The notes beneath the pieces were generated by a model that saw nothing but the letters and a program-made list of their open reading frames with translations, had not been told where the DNA came from and made no database searches. Shown here piece after piece: positions 15,818 through 24,993 of a DNA stretch of 56,272 nt. Within the stretch, counting starts at the first letter, position 1. Every line of letters starts with the position of its first letter. The stretch lies in contig JAIYAA010000170.1 of NCBI GenBank assembly GCA_027489295.1, forward strand, positions 1-56,272. Reading direction: 5' to 3'. Source of the DNA: Sphingomonadales bacterium. GTDB taxonomy: Bacteria; Pseudomonadota; Alphaproteobacteria; Sphingomonadales; Sphingomonadaceae. The translations under genes were made by a program, and so were the position numbers.

Positions 15818-18175
15818 TTACAGCGCCACTACCTGCTGCTTGCCCTCGTACGTCACCTCGCGCCCAGGCGCTTCGGCAAGGCCGGTGCCCGAACCCGGCG
15901 CGACGGTGACCACCCGGAAGCGGCGCGTCTTCGCCATGCCGGGATAGCGGCCGTCGCGCGCGCCGATCGTCAGCGTCCCCGCCTTGTCGTCCAGCACCAA
16001 GTCGATCGTCGCCCGCTCACCGCGCTTCCAGCCCTGGCCGTCGCCGGCATCGTCATAGAGGGTGAAGCGGCCATCGGCGCCGCGATAGACGCGCAGCTCG
16101 ATCGGCCGATCGGGCGACTGATCGGCATAGTGCACCGGCGAGCCGAGCGGCAGGATCGTCCCCGCCGCCACCTGCACCGGGATCTGCCCGATCGGCGCGG
16201 CGACCTGGATCCGGGCGCCGCCCGCGTGGCGCGCGCCGGTCCAGAAGTCGATCCACTCGGTGCCCGCCGGCAGATACACTGCGCGCGACGTCGCGCCGGC
16301 CTCGATCACCGGGCTCACCAGCAGGCCGCGCCCGAACAGATACTGGTCGCGCAGGTCCTGCGCTCGCGCATCGCCCGGGAACACCATGCCGGCCGGATAG
16401 AGGAACGAGGCACCGTGTGCCGCCACCTGCCAGCTCTGCGCATACAGGAAGGGCAGCAGCCGGTAGCGCAGCGCCACCGCATCGAGCAGCGGCGCCCTCG
16501 CGCTTTCGGGGAAGCTGTAGACTTCCTTGCCCTCGCCGGTGCCGTGGATGCGGAACATCGGGTTGAACACCGCGAACTGCAGCCAGCGGGTGAACAGCTC
16601 CTGATAGGCGGGATCCTTGGGGCTGCCGCCGAAGAAGCCGCCGATATCCGCCGACCAGAAGGGATTGCCGGTCATCGAGAAATTGACGCCCGCCGGAATC
16701 TGTTTGGCGAACACGTCCCAGCGCCCGCTCACATCCCCAGACCAGGTGAAGGCGCCGTTGCGCTGCTGCCCCACCCAGGCCGAGCGGGTGAGCAGCAGCG
16801 GGCGCTTGGCCGGATAGTCGGCCGCCATGCCGTCGTGCACCGCCGTCGTGTGCAGCAGCGGATAGGCGTTATACAGCCGCGCGCCCGGCCCCATGGCGGT
16901 ATTCACATCGGCCATCTCGCCCCACTGGCCGCCCAGCTCGGCCTCGCTGCCGTCGAGCCAATAGCCGTCGAACCCGGCGCGTCCCAGCCGCTCGGAGATC
17001 TGCCGCCAGTAGAGCGCGCGCGCCTTGGGCGAGAAGGCATCATACCAGCGGCCTTCGCCGGCCGGATACACATTGGGGTAGGTCTTGGGATACAGCCCGC
17101 CGATCGCGTCGAGCGCGCGGGTGTTCTCCAGCCCCACGTCGAGCCGCGGCCACACCGAGACGATGCTGTGCAGGTTCTGCCGGTGCAGCGTGTCGAGCAT
17201 CGCCTTGGGATCGGGGAAGCGGCCCGGGTCCATCTCGTGGCTGCCCCAGCGTCCGGCCGGCCAATATTGCCAGTCCTGCACCACCGCATCGAGCGGGATG
17301 CCCAGCCGGCGATACTCGGCGGCCACGCCAAGCAGCTCGGCTTGCGAGGCATAGCGTTCCTTCGACTGCCACAGCCCCCAGGCCCAGCGCGGCAGCAGCG
17401 ACGCGGCGCCGGTGAGCTGGCGATAGGCGCCGATCACCTGATCGACATCGGGCCCGCCGAACAGGAAGTAATCGACGCCCTCCCCCGCTTGCGAACGGAA
17501 GACGATCCGCCCGCCGGCCTGCGGCGTGTCCACCGCGACCTCGGTCACCGACGCATTGTTCCAGAACAGCCCGAAGCCGGCGGGCGAGACGAATACCGGC
17601 ACGCCGACATCGGTGTTCGCCTGCTGCAGCCGCACGATCGACCCGCGATAGTCGAGCAGCCCCGCCTGGTGCTGGCCAAGGCCATAGACCGCCCGCCCTT
17701 CCGGCAGCGCGAACAGCATGCGCACCGCGCCCTCGGCATCGGGGGTGCCGCCCAGCTTGCGGCGTTCGAGATTCGCCTCGGCGACGAGGGGCCTGCCGTC
17801 GGCGCCGAGCAGCGCCACCGCGCCGCTCTTGCGGTCGACGCTCACCCGCATCGCCGGGGTTGCGAGCAGATAGCGATCCGCCTCCTGGTCCAGCGTCCAG
17901 GCGACCTTGGCCGGTGCGCCGACCAGCGCGACATCGGCCACGCGCTCCGCGCCGTCGCGCAGCATCGTCACGCGCAGGATACGATCGCCCCAGACGGTGA
18001 CGGCCAGCACGCCCTGCGCGGTGCGGAAGCGCGCACCGCTGTCGTCGCGCGCCAGCAGCGCCACCCCCGCGCTCACGGCTTCGTGCGTCGGCGCTGCCGA
18101 TGCGGCAAAACTCGGTGCAATCGTTGCAAGGCACGCTGCACTCAGCAGCAAGAGCGACCTGGCGTTCACGGACAT
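15818..18175 (-). CDS. secreted glycoside hydrolase family 31 (alpha-xylosidase/alpha-glucosidase)
   Basis: A 785-residue enzyme. The ATG at 18175 is chosen over an upstream ATG (18190) because ggggag sits five bases before it and it begins the signal peptide MSVNARSLLLLSAACLA. The GH31 nucleophile is Asp408 in YWLDGSEAE and the acid/base is Asp481 in WSGDVSGRWDVF. A beta-sandwich precedes the barrel and proximal/distal beta domains follow. The WLDGSE form is typical of alpha-xylosidases and related enzymes. Periplasmic. A FadR-type palindrome lies 33 bases upstream. No TonB receptor or polysaccharide locus adjoins it. Confidence 0.9.
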   Translation of the reverse strand: MSVNARSLLLLSAACLATIAPSFAASAAPTHEAVSAGVALLARDDSGARFRTAQGVLAVTVWGDRILRVTMLRDGAERVADVALVGAPAKVAWTLDQEADRYLLATPAMRVSVDRKSGAVALLGADGRPLVAEANLERRKLGGTPDAEGAVRMLFALPEGRAVYGLGQHQAGLLDYRGSIVRLQQANTDVGVPVFVSPAGFGLFWNNASVTEVAVDTPQAGGRIVFRSQAGEGVDYFLFGGPDVDQVIGAYRQLTGAASLLPRWAWGLWQSKERYASQAELLGVAAEYRRLGIPLDAVVQDWQYWPAGRWGSHEMDPGRFPDPKAMLDTLHRQNLHSIVSVWPRLDVGLENTRALDAIGGLYPKTYPNVYPAGEGRWYDAFSPKARALYWRQISERLGRAGFDGYWLDGSEAELGGQWGEMADVNTAMGPGARLYNAYPLLHTTAVHDGMAADYPAKRPLLLTRSAWVGQQRNGAFTWSGDVSGRWDVFAKQIPAGVNFSMTGNPFWSADIGGFFGGSPKDPAYQELFTRWLQFAVFNPMFRIHGTGEGKEVYSFPESARAPLLDAVALRYRLLPFLYAQSWQVAAHGASFLYPAGMVFPGDARAQDLRDQYLFGRGLLVSPVIEAGATSRAVYLPAGTEWIDFWTGARHAGGARIQVAAPIGQIPVQVAAGTILPLGSPVHYADQSPDRPIELRVYRGADGRFTLYDDAGDGQGWKRGERATIDLVLDDKAGTLTIGARDGRYPGMAKTRRFRVVTVAPGSGTGLAEAPGREVTYEGKQQVVAL

Positions 18176-18207
18176 TTTCTCCCCCGACATCTCGACTTGG
18201 GGGATAT

Positions 18208-18222
18208 CTTGTCAGACAAGAA
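18208..18222. promoter_or_regulatory. GntR/FadR-like operator before the GH31 gene
   Basis: tcttgtc-a-gacaaga is a perfect 15-bp palindrome. Its core TTGTCaGACAA fits the TnGTCnGACnA pattern known for FadR-subfamily GntR repressors, many of which respond to sugar acids or organic acids. It lies 33-47 bases before the GH31 ATG, where a repressor would act. No GntR gene is in the window. Confidence 0.55.
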
Positions 18223-18248
18223 ACGGCATGCCTAGCCCTGACGGGGTC

Positions 18249-18569
18249 TTAGTGCCCGCCCGCCAGCCGCAATCCGGCGATGCAGCCGACCAGCCCGAGG
18301 ATGAGCAGGATGCGCACCGGCGTGATCGGCTCGCCGAACCACAGCATGCCGACGATCACCGTGCCCAGCGCGCCGATGCCGCCCCACACCGCATAAGCGG
18401 TACCCATCGGGATGGTGCGCGCCGCCAGTTCCAGCAGCAGCATCGACGCGGTGACCGAAACCAGGAAGCCGATCGTCCAGGGAATGCTGCGGAACCCGTC
18501 GATGAAGCGCAGGCAGGTGGTGAAGCCTACCTCGCACAGCCCGCCGACGATCAGGTAGATCCAGGCCAT
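18249..18569 (-). CDS. SMR family transporter (Gdx/SugE-like)
   Basis: A 106-residue four-helix small multidrug resistance protein. The conserved membrane Glu is in GGLCEVGFTT, and PMGTAYAVWGGIGALGT is closer to the Gdx/SugE guanidinium-export branch than to EmrE. Its ATG shares one base with the stop of the GNAT gene (TGATG), so it is the last gene of a coupled trio with the acetyltransferase and EamA genes. No guanidine riboswitch is apparent before the first gene. Confidence 0.88.
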   Translation of the reverse strand: MAWIYLIVGGLCEVGFTTCLRFIDGFRSIPWTIGFLVSVTASMLLLELAARTIPMGTAYAVWGGIGALGTVIVGMLWFGEPITPVRILLILGLVGCIAGLRLAGGH

Positions 18570-19048
18570 CAGCGGCCCGCCAGCGCGTGCAGCGCGTCGC
18601 CGCTCACCCGCTGCACGGTCCATTCGTCCATGCCCGTGGCGCCCATCGCGCGGTAGAAGTCGATCGCCGGCTGATTCCAGTCGAGCACCGACCATTCGAA
18701 CCGGCCATAGCCGCGATCGACCGCGATCCCCGCCAGATGCCGGAGCAGCGCCTTGCCCACCCCGGCCCCGCGCGCGGCGGGGGTGACGTACAGGTCTTCC
18801 AGATACATGCCGGGCAGCCCCGTCCAGGTGGAGAAGTTCTGGAAGAACAGCGCGAAGCCGAGCGGCGTTCCGTCCGGGCCTTCCGCCATCACCGCCTCGG
18901 CGGCCGGACGCGGGCCGAACAGCGCCGCCGCGAGCAGGGGCTCGGTCGCGACCACGGCATCGGGCTCGCGCTCGAATTCGGCCAGTTCGCGCACGAAGGC
19001 GAGGATCCGGGGAATGTCGGCAGGGGTGGCGGAACGGATACGGGTCAT
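18569..19048 (-). CDS. GNAT family N-acetyltransferase
   Basis: A 159-residue protein starting MTRIRSATPADIPRIL. It has the GNAT fold, with the acetyl-CoA site in VTPAARGAGVGKALL (R/Q-x-x-G-x-G/A) and the terminal FYRAMGATGMDEW motif. The layout (AEFEREPDAV near the N-terminus, EDLYV before the CoA loop) matches diamine/thialysine-type acetyltransferases. Starts in an ATGA overlap with the EamA gene and ends in a TGATG overlap with the SMR gene. Substrate not determinable. Confidence 0.85.
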   Translation of the reverse strand: MTRIRSATPADIPRILAFVRELAEFEREPDAVVATEPLLAAALFGPRPAAEAVMAEGPDGTPLGFALFFQNFSTWTGLPGMYLEDLYVTPAARGAGVGKALLRHLAGIAVDRGYGRFEWSVLDWNQPAIDFYRAMGATGMDEWTVQRVSGDALHALAGR

Positions 19049-19935
19049 GCGGCGGCCTCGGTTTGCGGCGCGGCTGCCACGCGGCCGCGGATCGCGGCCA
19101 GGCAGCCAAGGATGATGAGCAGCGCGCCGCCGACCGTCCAGCCGGAGACGCGCTCGTCGAACACGACATAGCCGAGCAGCGCCGCCCAGACGAAGGCGGT
19201 ATATTCCACCGGCGCCAGCACCTGCGCCTCGGCATGGCCATAGGCCCAGGCGAGCAGCACGGCGGAAACCGAGCCGACCAGCGCCGCGCCCAGAATCCAG
19301 GGCCACAGCGCCACCCCCGGCATGGCGGAGAACCACGGCGCGCCCGGCAGCATCACCAGCGCCAGCACCAGGCTGGTGAACAGCGCGACCTCGATCGGAT
19401 CCGCCACCTGCGCCTGCCGGCGCAGCAGGATCAGGCTGCCGGCATAAAGGATCGAGGCAACGAATACCGCGATCGAGCCCAGCACCACTTGCGTAGAGGC
19501 ATGCGCCTGTGCCTGCCCCGCGGCGATGGTCAGCACGCCCAGGCTGGCGATCACCGATCCGCCGATCGCCGCACGGCGGATCTTCTCGCCAAGGAACGCG
19601 GCGGCGAGGAACATCGCGATCAGCGGCGCGAGAAAGGTCAGCGCGATGCCCTGCGCCATCGTCACCCGGGCAAGGCCCCAGAAGAACAGCACCACCGAGC
19701 TGCCGGCAAGCACGCCGCGCGCGAAATGGAGCTTTAGCGCCGTCCGGCCCGGCCAGGGCGTGCGGCGCAGCAGGAAGATCGGCCCGAGCAGCACGATCGC
19801 GCCGACCGAGCGCCACAGCACCGCGCTATAGGCGCCATGCGCGATCGTCATGCCCTTCATCACCGCGTCCATCACCGAATAGTTGGCGATCCCCAGCGCG
19901 GCGACGGCAAAGGCGAGGCGGGGCGAACCGGACAT
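19045..19935 (-). CDS. EamA/DMT family permease
   Basis: A 296-residue drug/metabolite transporter with ten predicted helices in two EamA repeats. First repeat: from LAFAVAALGIANYSVMDAVMKG to about 140. Second: ILYAGSLILLRRQAQVADPIE to VGGALLIILGCLAAI. Typical length. It heads a coupled operon with a GNAT acetyltransferase and an SMR exporter. The combination of two DMT-superfamily exporters and an acetyltransferase suggests detoxification or export of an amine, an inference. Confidence 0.86.
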   Translation of the reverse strand: MSGSPRLAFAVAALGIANYSVMDAVMKGMTIAHGAYSAVLWRSVGAIVLLGPIFLLRRTPWPGRTALKLHFARGVLAGSSVVLFFWGLARVTMAQGIALTFLAPLIAMFLAAAFLGEKIRRAAIGGSVIASLGVLTIAAGQAQAHASTQVVLGSIAVFVASILYAGSLILLRRQAQVADPIEVALFTSLVLALVMLPGAPWFSAMPGVALWPWILGAALVGSVSAVLLAWAYGHAEAQVLAPVEYTAFVWAALLGYVVFDERVSGWTVGGALLIILGCLAAIRGRVAAAPQTEAAA

Positions 19936-20001
19936 GGGGCTCGGGTAGCGGGAGCGACCCCGAATGGCGAGGCCTAAACCTGCGCCGGATATCGCCAGGT
20001 A

Positions 20002-20868
20002 TCAGGCCTTCCCCTCCGCATAGGCCTGCGTGCCGTGCGTGATCACGTCGTCCCCCGGCAGGATCGCGGCGATCGGGATGTCCGGCTGCGCCAGGATCTC
20101 CGCGTAGAGCGGCGCGAAATCGGTCTCCACCGTCTCGCGCAGCAGCGCCTCGAAGCTGGGGATCACGAAGTAGTTCTGCTGGAAATCGTCGATGCGATAC
20201 TCGGTCCGCATCACCCGCTGCATGTCGAAGCGGATGCGGTTGGGGCTGTCGCTCTCCAGCGCGAACACGCTCTCGGCCGAGCTGGAGACGATGCCAGAGC
20301 CATAGATGCGCAGCCCCTCGGCCTCCTCGACCAGCCCGAACTCCACCGTGTACCAGTAGAGCCGGCCGAGCTGCTTGAGCGCCCCCAGCTCCAGCGCGCG
20401 CATGCCGCCGCGACCATAGGCCTCCAGATAATCGGCGAACACGGGATCCGCGAGCATCGGCACATGGCCGAACACGTCGTGGAACACGTCCGGCTCCTGG
20501 ATATAGTCGAGCTGGTCCGGCCGGCGGATGAAATTGCCCGCGACGAAGCGCCGGTTCGCCATGTGATCGAAGAACACCGCATCCGGCACCAGCCCCGGCA
20601 CCGCGACGACCTGCCATCCGGTGAGCTTGTGGAGCCGCTCGGAAAGCTCCTCGAAATTGGGAATGCCCGACTCGGAGAGGCGCAGCGCCTCCAGACCCTT
20701 GAGATAGGCGGAGGAGGCCCGCCCCGGCAGCAGCTTCGCCTGGCGGGCGAACAGCTTGTCCCAGGTGGCATGTTCCGCGTCGGTATAGGCTGCCCAGTCC
20801 TGCGGGATCGTCCAGTCCGCCGCAGCACCTTCGGGCGGGCGGTCCAGCACATGCGTTTCCTTGTTCAT
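20002..20868 (-). CDS. phhA: phenylalanine 4-monooxygenase
   Basis: A 288-residue monomeric-type aromatic amino acid hydroxylase converting phenylalanine to tyrosine with tetrahydropterin and O2. The iron ligands are His130 and His135 (VFHDVFGHVPML) and Glu176 (YWYTVEFG). The ATG at 20868 is used; an in-frame TTG at 20892 lacks support. Bacterial PhhA is normally 260-300 residues without a regulatory domain, as here. A later step of the same route, maiA, is at 54.4 kb. No pterin dehydratase (phhB) is adjacent. Confidence 0.94.
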   Translation of the reverse strand: MNKETHVLDRPPEGAAADWTIPQDWAAYTDAEHATWDKLFARQAKLLPGRASSAYLKGLEALRLSESGIPNFEELSERLHKLTGWQVVAVPGLVPDAVFFDHMANRRFVAGNFIRRPDQLDYIQEPDVFHDVFGHVPMLADPVFADYLEAYGRGGMRALELGALKQLGRLYWYTVEFGLVEEAEGLRIYGSGIVSSSAESVFALESDSPNRIRFDMQRVMRTEYRIDDFQQNYFVIPSFEALLRETVETDFAPLYAEILAQPDIPIAAILPGDDVITHGTQAYAEGKA

Positions 20869-20916
20869 CGCAGCGCTATAGCATCGTCGCAAAAGCTACG
20901 AAACGGCGGGAAAGGG

Positions 20917-21762
20917 TCAGCCAAGCGCCTCGTCCAGCAGCTTCGCCAGCCGCAGCCCGCCGCGTACCACCTGCTGGCGTGCGACCGGTACCAGCTTTTC
21001 CAGCGTCGCCTCGTCGAGATGCGCCGGGTGCTGGCCGGGCGTGCAGACGCCCTCGCCCGCCGCGCTGGGATAGACCGTGTCGCGCGCGACCTGCCAGCTC
21101 TCGCGGCTCCAGTCGGCGACGCTGCCGCCCCACGCCGCGCTGCGCTCGGCGGGGGTATAGACCCGCACCGGCGACGGCGGCTGCGAGATCGCGCGCTCGG
21201 CAAGATAGCCGTCCCACACCGAATGCAGATTGAGCTTCGCGCTGGTGAAGGCGCCGTAGTTGGTCTTCACCTGGTTGCCGCCCAGGTCGCTGTGATCGCC
21301 GGCATGCAGCGGCTGGTGGAGGTCGCCGACGAAGTGGACGAGGAACGCCAGCGCCATCACCCGCTCGCGCACCGGCACCTTGGGGTCCTTGAGCAGCTTC
21401 ACGTCGCGCTCGATCTGCGCCGACACGCAATTGCCGTCGCGGCACGGCGGCTTCAGATCGAACGGCTTGCAGATGTCGATATTCTGATAGTGCCACGCAT
21501 AGGCATAGCTGAAGCGCGGCCCCAGCGTCTTGATGCAGTCCGCCCAGACCGCCGCCTGCTCGATGGTGTTCGCCGGGCAGGTCGGCGTTTCCAGCAGGGC
21601 CTGGCGCCGGAGCAGCGCATCGATCTTCGCGCGGACCTGCGGCGTCACGTTGCGATAAGCGATCGCGCCCACCGTTTCATGGCCATATTCCCAATAGGCG
21701 GACGCGGGCGAAGCGGTGCCGAAGCCGAGCAGCGCGGCGAGCAGAAGAAGGATGCGACTCAT
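20917..21762 (-). CDS. secreted S1/P1 nuclease
   Basis: A 281-residue protein with a signal peptide (MSRILLLLAALLGFGTASPASA). The zinc-binding N-terminus is SAYWEYGHETVG and the second zinc cluster is HFVGDLHQPLHAGDHSDLGGN. In S1/P1 nucleases a Trp at mature position 1 binds zinc through its amino group; here cleavage after ASA would leave Tyr before the Trp, so either processing is shifted or the ligation differs. A likely disulfide-bearing segment is CKPFDLKPPCRDGNC. It cleaves single-stranded nucleic acids in the periplasm or outside, fitting phosphate/nucleotide scavenging. Confidence 0.9.
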   Translation of the reverse strand: MSRILLLLAALLGFGTASPASAYWEYGHETVGAIAYRNVTPQVRAKIDALLRRQALLETPTCPANTIEQAAVWADCIKTLGPRFSYAYAWHYQNIDICKPFDLKPPCRDGNCVSAQIERDVKLLKDPKVPVRERVMALAFLVHFVGDLHQPLHAGDHSDLGGNQVKTNYGAFTSAKLNLHSVWDGYLAERAISQPPSPVRVYTPAERSAAWGGSVADWSRESWQVARDTVYPSAAGEGVCTPGQHPAHLDEATLEKLVPVARQQVVRGGLRLAKLLDEALG

Positions 21763-21801
21763 GGTCGCCCCCTACGGCCGCGCAACTTCGCGTTCAATGG
21801 G

Positions 21802-22749
21802 TTAGCGCTGGTCCCCGTAGATCGCGACCACCCGCGCGCCGCCGTCCGATACCTTGCCGCGGTACATGCCGGGCGTGGTGAAGCACCAGTCGAGCTCGCC
21901 CGAGGGCGCGGCGAGGATAACCCCGCCGACGCCGCCCATCGCCTGCACGTCCGCCATCACCACGCCGGCGGCCTGGGTGGCGGTTTCGCCGAGGAACCGC
22001 ATCCGCGCGCAGATCTCGTGGGTCACGCCCTCGCGGATGAAGAACTCGCCCGATCCCGTGGCGGAGACGGCGCAGGCGCGGTCGTCGGCATAGGTGCCCG
22101 CGCCGATCAGCGGCGAATCGCCCACCCGGCCCCAGCGCTTGCCGGTCAGCCCGCCGGTCGAGGTCGCCGCCGCGACATGGCCGTGCACGTCCATCGCCAC
22201 CGCACCGACCGTCCCGTATTTCATGTCGACGTCGAACCCGCCGCGCGCGGTATCGGCCTTCATCCAGTCGAGCTGCTGGCGGCGCTCGGCGGTGCCGAAC
22301 CACGCATTGTCGACCTGCTCCAGCGCGTGCTCGCGGGCGAACTGGTCGGCGCCCTCGCCGGCGAGCAGCACATGGACGCTCTTCTCCATTATCGCCCGGG
22401 CCAGCGCGACCGGGTGCCGCGTGGTGGTCGATCCGGCGACCGCCCCCGCCGCGCGGGTGGCCCCGTCCATGATCGCCGCGTCGAGCGTGTGGCCGCCCTC
22501 CCAGGTGAACACCGATCCGCGGCCGGCGTTGAAATGGGGATCGTCCTCCAGCACCTGCACCGCCGCCTGCACCGCCGCCACCGCCGATCCGCCCGCGTCC
22601 AGCACGGCGGCGCCGGCATCGAGCGCGGCGTTGAGCCCGGCGGTCGCGCCGGCCTCCTGGTCCGCCGGCAGTTCGCCGGGCCGCATGCTGCCGGCGCCGC
22701 CGTGAATCGCCAGCGTCCAGCGGGGCTTGGGGGTGGCGGCGGTCGACAT
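21802..22749 (-). CDS. isoaspartyl peptidase/L-asparaginase (N-terminal nucleophile)
   Basis: A 315-residue plant-type (IaaA) Ntn hydrolase that removes isoaspartyl residues from peptides and hydrolyses asparagine. The precursor cleaves itself before Thr180 in [11 protein letters not shown] to make alpha and beta subunits. Further family motifs are AIHGGAG near the N-terminus, [23 protein letters not shown], and [16 protein letters not shown] after the nucleophile. No signal peptide. Monocistronic, divergent from ispG. Confidence 0.92.
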   Translation of the reverse strand: MSTAATPKPRWTLAIHGGAGSMRPGELPADQEAGATAGLNAALDAGAAVLDAGGSAVAAVQAAVQVLEDDPHFNAGRGSVFTWEGGHTLDAAIMDGATRAAGAVAGSTTTRHPVALARAIMEKSVHVLLAGEGADQFAREHALEQVDNAWFGTAERRQQLDWMKADTARGGFDVDMKYGTVGAVAMDVHGHVAAATSTGGLTGKRWGRVGDSPLIGAGTYADDRACAVSATGSGEFFIREGVTHEICARMRFLGETATQAAGVVMADVQAMGGVGGVILAAPSGELDWCFTTPGMYRGKVSDGGARVVAIYGDQR

Positions 22750-22882
22750 GGGGCAGGCTCCGGCAGGGGATGTGGCCGCGTCCCTAGCAGATCGCGCGGC
22801 GCGGCCAAGCTGCGGCCGAACCGGATCCGCGTCCCGCGCATCCCCGCTAGCCGCCGCGCGCCGATGCGCCTATATGGCCCCC

Positions 22883-24007
22883 ATGTCCGTACGACCCTGG
22901 CGCGATATCGTCCGGCGGCAAAGCCGTCAGATCATGGTGGGCAACGTGCCCGTTGGCGGCGATGCGCCCGTGACGGTGCAGACGATGACCAACACCGACA
23001 CCTCCGACGTGAAGGCGACGATCGACCAAATCCGCCGTTGCGAGGAAGCCGGTGCGGACATCATCCGCGTCTCCTGCCCCGACGTGGAGAGCACCACCGC
23101 GCTCAGGCAGATCGTCCGCGCCGCGCGCGTGCCGATCGTCGCGGACATCCATTTCCATTATAAACGCGCCCTGGAGGCCGCCGATGCCGGCGCCGCCTGC
23201 CTGCGCATCAACCCGGGCAATATCGGCTCGGCGGACCGGGTGAACGAGGTGGTCAACGCCGCCAAGGCCAACGGCGCCGCGATCCGCATCGGCGTGAATG
23301 CCGGCAGCCTCGAAAAGGACCTGCTGGAAAAATACGGCGAGCCCTGCCCCGAGGCGCTGGTCGAATCCGCGCTCGACCATATCAAGCTGCTCCAGGACCG
23401 CGACTTCCACCAGTTCAAGGTGGCGGTGAAGGCGAGCGACGTGTTCCTTGCGGTCGCCGCCTATCAGCAGCTGGCGGACGCAGTCGATTGCCCGCTGCAC
23501 TTGGGCATCACCGAGGCGGGCGGCTTCGTCGGCGGCACGGTCAAGTCGGCGATCGGCATCGGCTCGCTCTTGTGGTTCGGGATCGGCGACACCATCCGGG
23601 TCAGTCTCTCGGCGGAACCCGAGGAAGAAATCCGCGTCGGCTTCGAGATCCTCAAGTCGCTCGGCATTCGCAACCGGGGCGTGCGCGTCGTCTCCTGCCC
23701 CAGCTGCGCGCGCCAGGGCTTCGACGTGATCCGCACCGTGCAGGCGCTGGAGGAACGGCTCCAGCACATCCGCACGCCGCTGTCGCTCTCGGTGCTCGGC
23801 TGCGTGGTCAACGGCCCCGGCGAGGCGCGCGAGACCGATATCGGCCTCACCGGCGGCGGCAACGGCAAGCACATGGTGTATCTCTCGGGCCTGACCGACC
23901 ACACGGTCGAGGATGCCGACATGCTCGATCACATCGTCAAGCTGGTCGAAGCCAAGGCGGCGGAGATCGAAGCCGCGAACGCGGAACCCGCCCAAGCGGC
24001 GGAGTGA
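22883..24007 (+). CDS. ispG: 4-hydroxy-3-methylbut-2-enyl diphosphate synthase
   Basis: A 374-residue enzyme of the MEP isoprenoid pathway, converting MEcPP to HMBPP. It has a TIM-barrel followed by an iron-sulfur domain with the [4Fe-4S] cysteines in SCPSCARQG and [10 protein letters not shown]. The start [20 protein letters not shown] at 22883 matches usual annotation of relatives; an ATG nine bases upstream (22874, adding Met-Ala-Pro) is also possible, as neither has a strong ribosome site. The C-terminal Ala/Glu-rich tail ([16 protein letters not shown]) is outside the core fold. It ends at the edge of the low-G+C islet. Confidence 0.95.
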   Translation: MSVRPWRDIVRRQSRQIMVGNVPVGGDAPVTVQTMTNTDTSDVKATIDQIRRCEEAGADIIRVSCPDVESTTALRQIVRAARVPIVADIHFHYKRALEAADAGAACLRINPGNIGSADRVNEVVNAAKANGAAIRIGVNAGSLEKDLLEKYGEPCPEALVESALDHIKLLQDRDFHQFKVAVKASDVFLAVAAYQQLADAVDCPLHLGITEAGGFVGGTVKSAIGIGSLLWFGIGDTIRVSLSAEPEEEIRVGFEILKSLGIRNRGVRVVSCPSCARQGFDVIRTVQALEERLQHIRTPLSLSVLGCVVNGPGEARETDIGLTGGGNGKHMVYLSGLTDHTVEDADMLDHIVKLVEAKAAEIEAANAEPAQAAE

Positions 24008-24975
24008 CGCAACGTTTGACGTTACCTTAGTCGACGGGGGTATGCCGGTGGTATCGCGTTCACCACGAGACTAGCCGTTCTTTCGTAGGTGAGACGTCCG
24101 ATAGCGGCGTCCAACTCAAGGAAGATGGAATCAGCACGTACGTGTATTTTCTTGATTACTCCGCCCTCGACTACATATCCAAAGCACCCTTCAACCTACA
24201 CAGGCCAACTCCTTAACTGTGATCAACGCTTCCCATGGCGTAACCCACAGAAAATGAAGCCCGAGCAGCGTCAGCTGCCGCTGACGACTTCATGAATACA
24301 TCTAGATTTAGCGGATGATGTGCGATCTCATTATAAAATGCGCTATCAGAGGCCACAGCCGAGTTCAGCGATTCCGTGATATTGTTAAGCTTCTCTTGGT
24401 ATATTTCCCTCATCAAGCGTAGCGCCGTTTCAACCTGTCGACGGGCTCGGACGACCAGACTCCGATCGACAGTCTGCCGCCTCGTGATAACGCCTATCTT
24501 TGCGTCCTCTCCATTGAACTGCAAAATAACAAGTTCCGCCTGCCACTCACCTTGATAGCTTCCACCTGATCCAAAATGTGCGATCGCATGATCACGAAGA
24601 TCAGTTAGCTCTCTATGCGCATACTTCTCCAATTCGCTGAACCTTGAACGTAAATCAAATCCACCACGCTCTTCGGATTTCGTTTTTGTGGCCCTAACAT
24701 ACAATACGAGTGCGTTATTGAGGAGCGCAGACTCGGTAATTAGCTTTGTATGATCATTTGGATCAGTAGGCTTTTTTAGCTCAAGATCCAATGCATCTAG
24801 GCTCTCTAACGCCATCACAAGATCCGTCGAAAGCGAGTGAAGATCTCGGGCTCGATAAATTTGATTGGCCAACGGTAGCATGCGCTGCTCTTCATATAAG
24901 CGGTCAGCAAGCGCAGAGAGATTGAAGGTGGGATTTTGGATCGCCATCGATAAACAGTAGATCGTCAGAGCCCCA
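24008..24975. other. low-G+C islet
   Basis: By eye about half of the bases are G or C here, against roughly two thirds on either side. The change is abrupt at the ispG stop and again just before the 3-hydroxyacyl-CoA dehydrogenase stop. The islet holds one gene (24213-24947) and about 205 non-coding bases (24008-24212) where I see no tRNA, integrase, or flanking repeat. Likely horizontally acquired. Confidence 0.6.
24213..24947 (-). CDS. HEPN-like protein of unknown function
   Basis: A 244-residue mostly helical protein (starts MAIQNPTFNLSALADRLYEE). LTDLRDHAIAHFGSGG contains R118-x5-H124, which fits the R-x4-6-H motif of HEPN-fold ribonucleases, preceded by a long helix with LLNNALVLYVRATKTK. 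A second half (about 135-200) has strands VILQFNGEDAKIGVITRRQ and a coiled helix; the tail is Ala/Ser rich. The low G+C and rarer codons differ from every neighbour. No nucleotidyltransferase (MNT) antitoxin accompanies it. It could be a stand-alone defence or RNA-cleaving factor, or merely a structural HEPN protein. In-frame extension into the upstream gene to 25076 is unlikely. Confidence 0.6.
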   Translation of the reverse strand: MAIQNPTFNLSALADRLYEEQRMLPLANQIYRARDLHSLSTDLVMALESLDALDLELKKPTDPNDHTKLITESALLNNALVLYVRATKTKSEERGGFDLRSRFSELEKYAHRELTDLRDHAIAHFGSGGSYQGEWQAELVILQFNGEDAKIGVITRRQTVDRSLVVRARRQVETALRLMREIYQEKLNNITESLNSAVASDSAFYNEIAHHPLNLDVFMKSSAAADAARASFSVGYAMGSVDHS

Positions 24976-24993
24976 CCATCAATGTCCAGCCCC

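Noticed and set aside
15809..18235. Open frame of 808 codons on the plus strand opposite the GH31 gene
   Set aside because: Antisense shadow of a high-G+C gene; its translation is rich in Arg, His, Ala and Gln without domains, while the minus strand has complete GH31 motifs and a signal peptide.
20035..23163. Open frame of 1042 codons on the plus strand across phhA, nuclease and asparaginase genes
   Set aside because: Shadow frame spanning three well-supported genes on the other strand and running into ispG in the wrong frame.
24008..24212. tRNA or attachment site at the edge of the low-G+C islet
   Set aside because: No cloverleaf or T-loop sequence could be found, and no direct repeat matching the other edge was seen.
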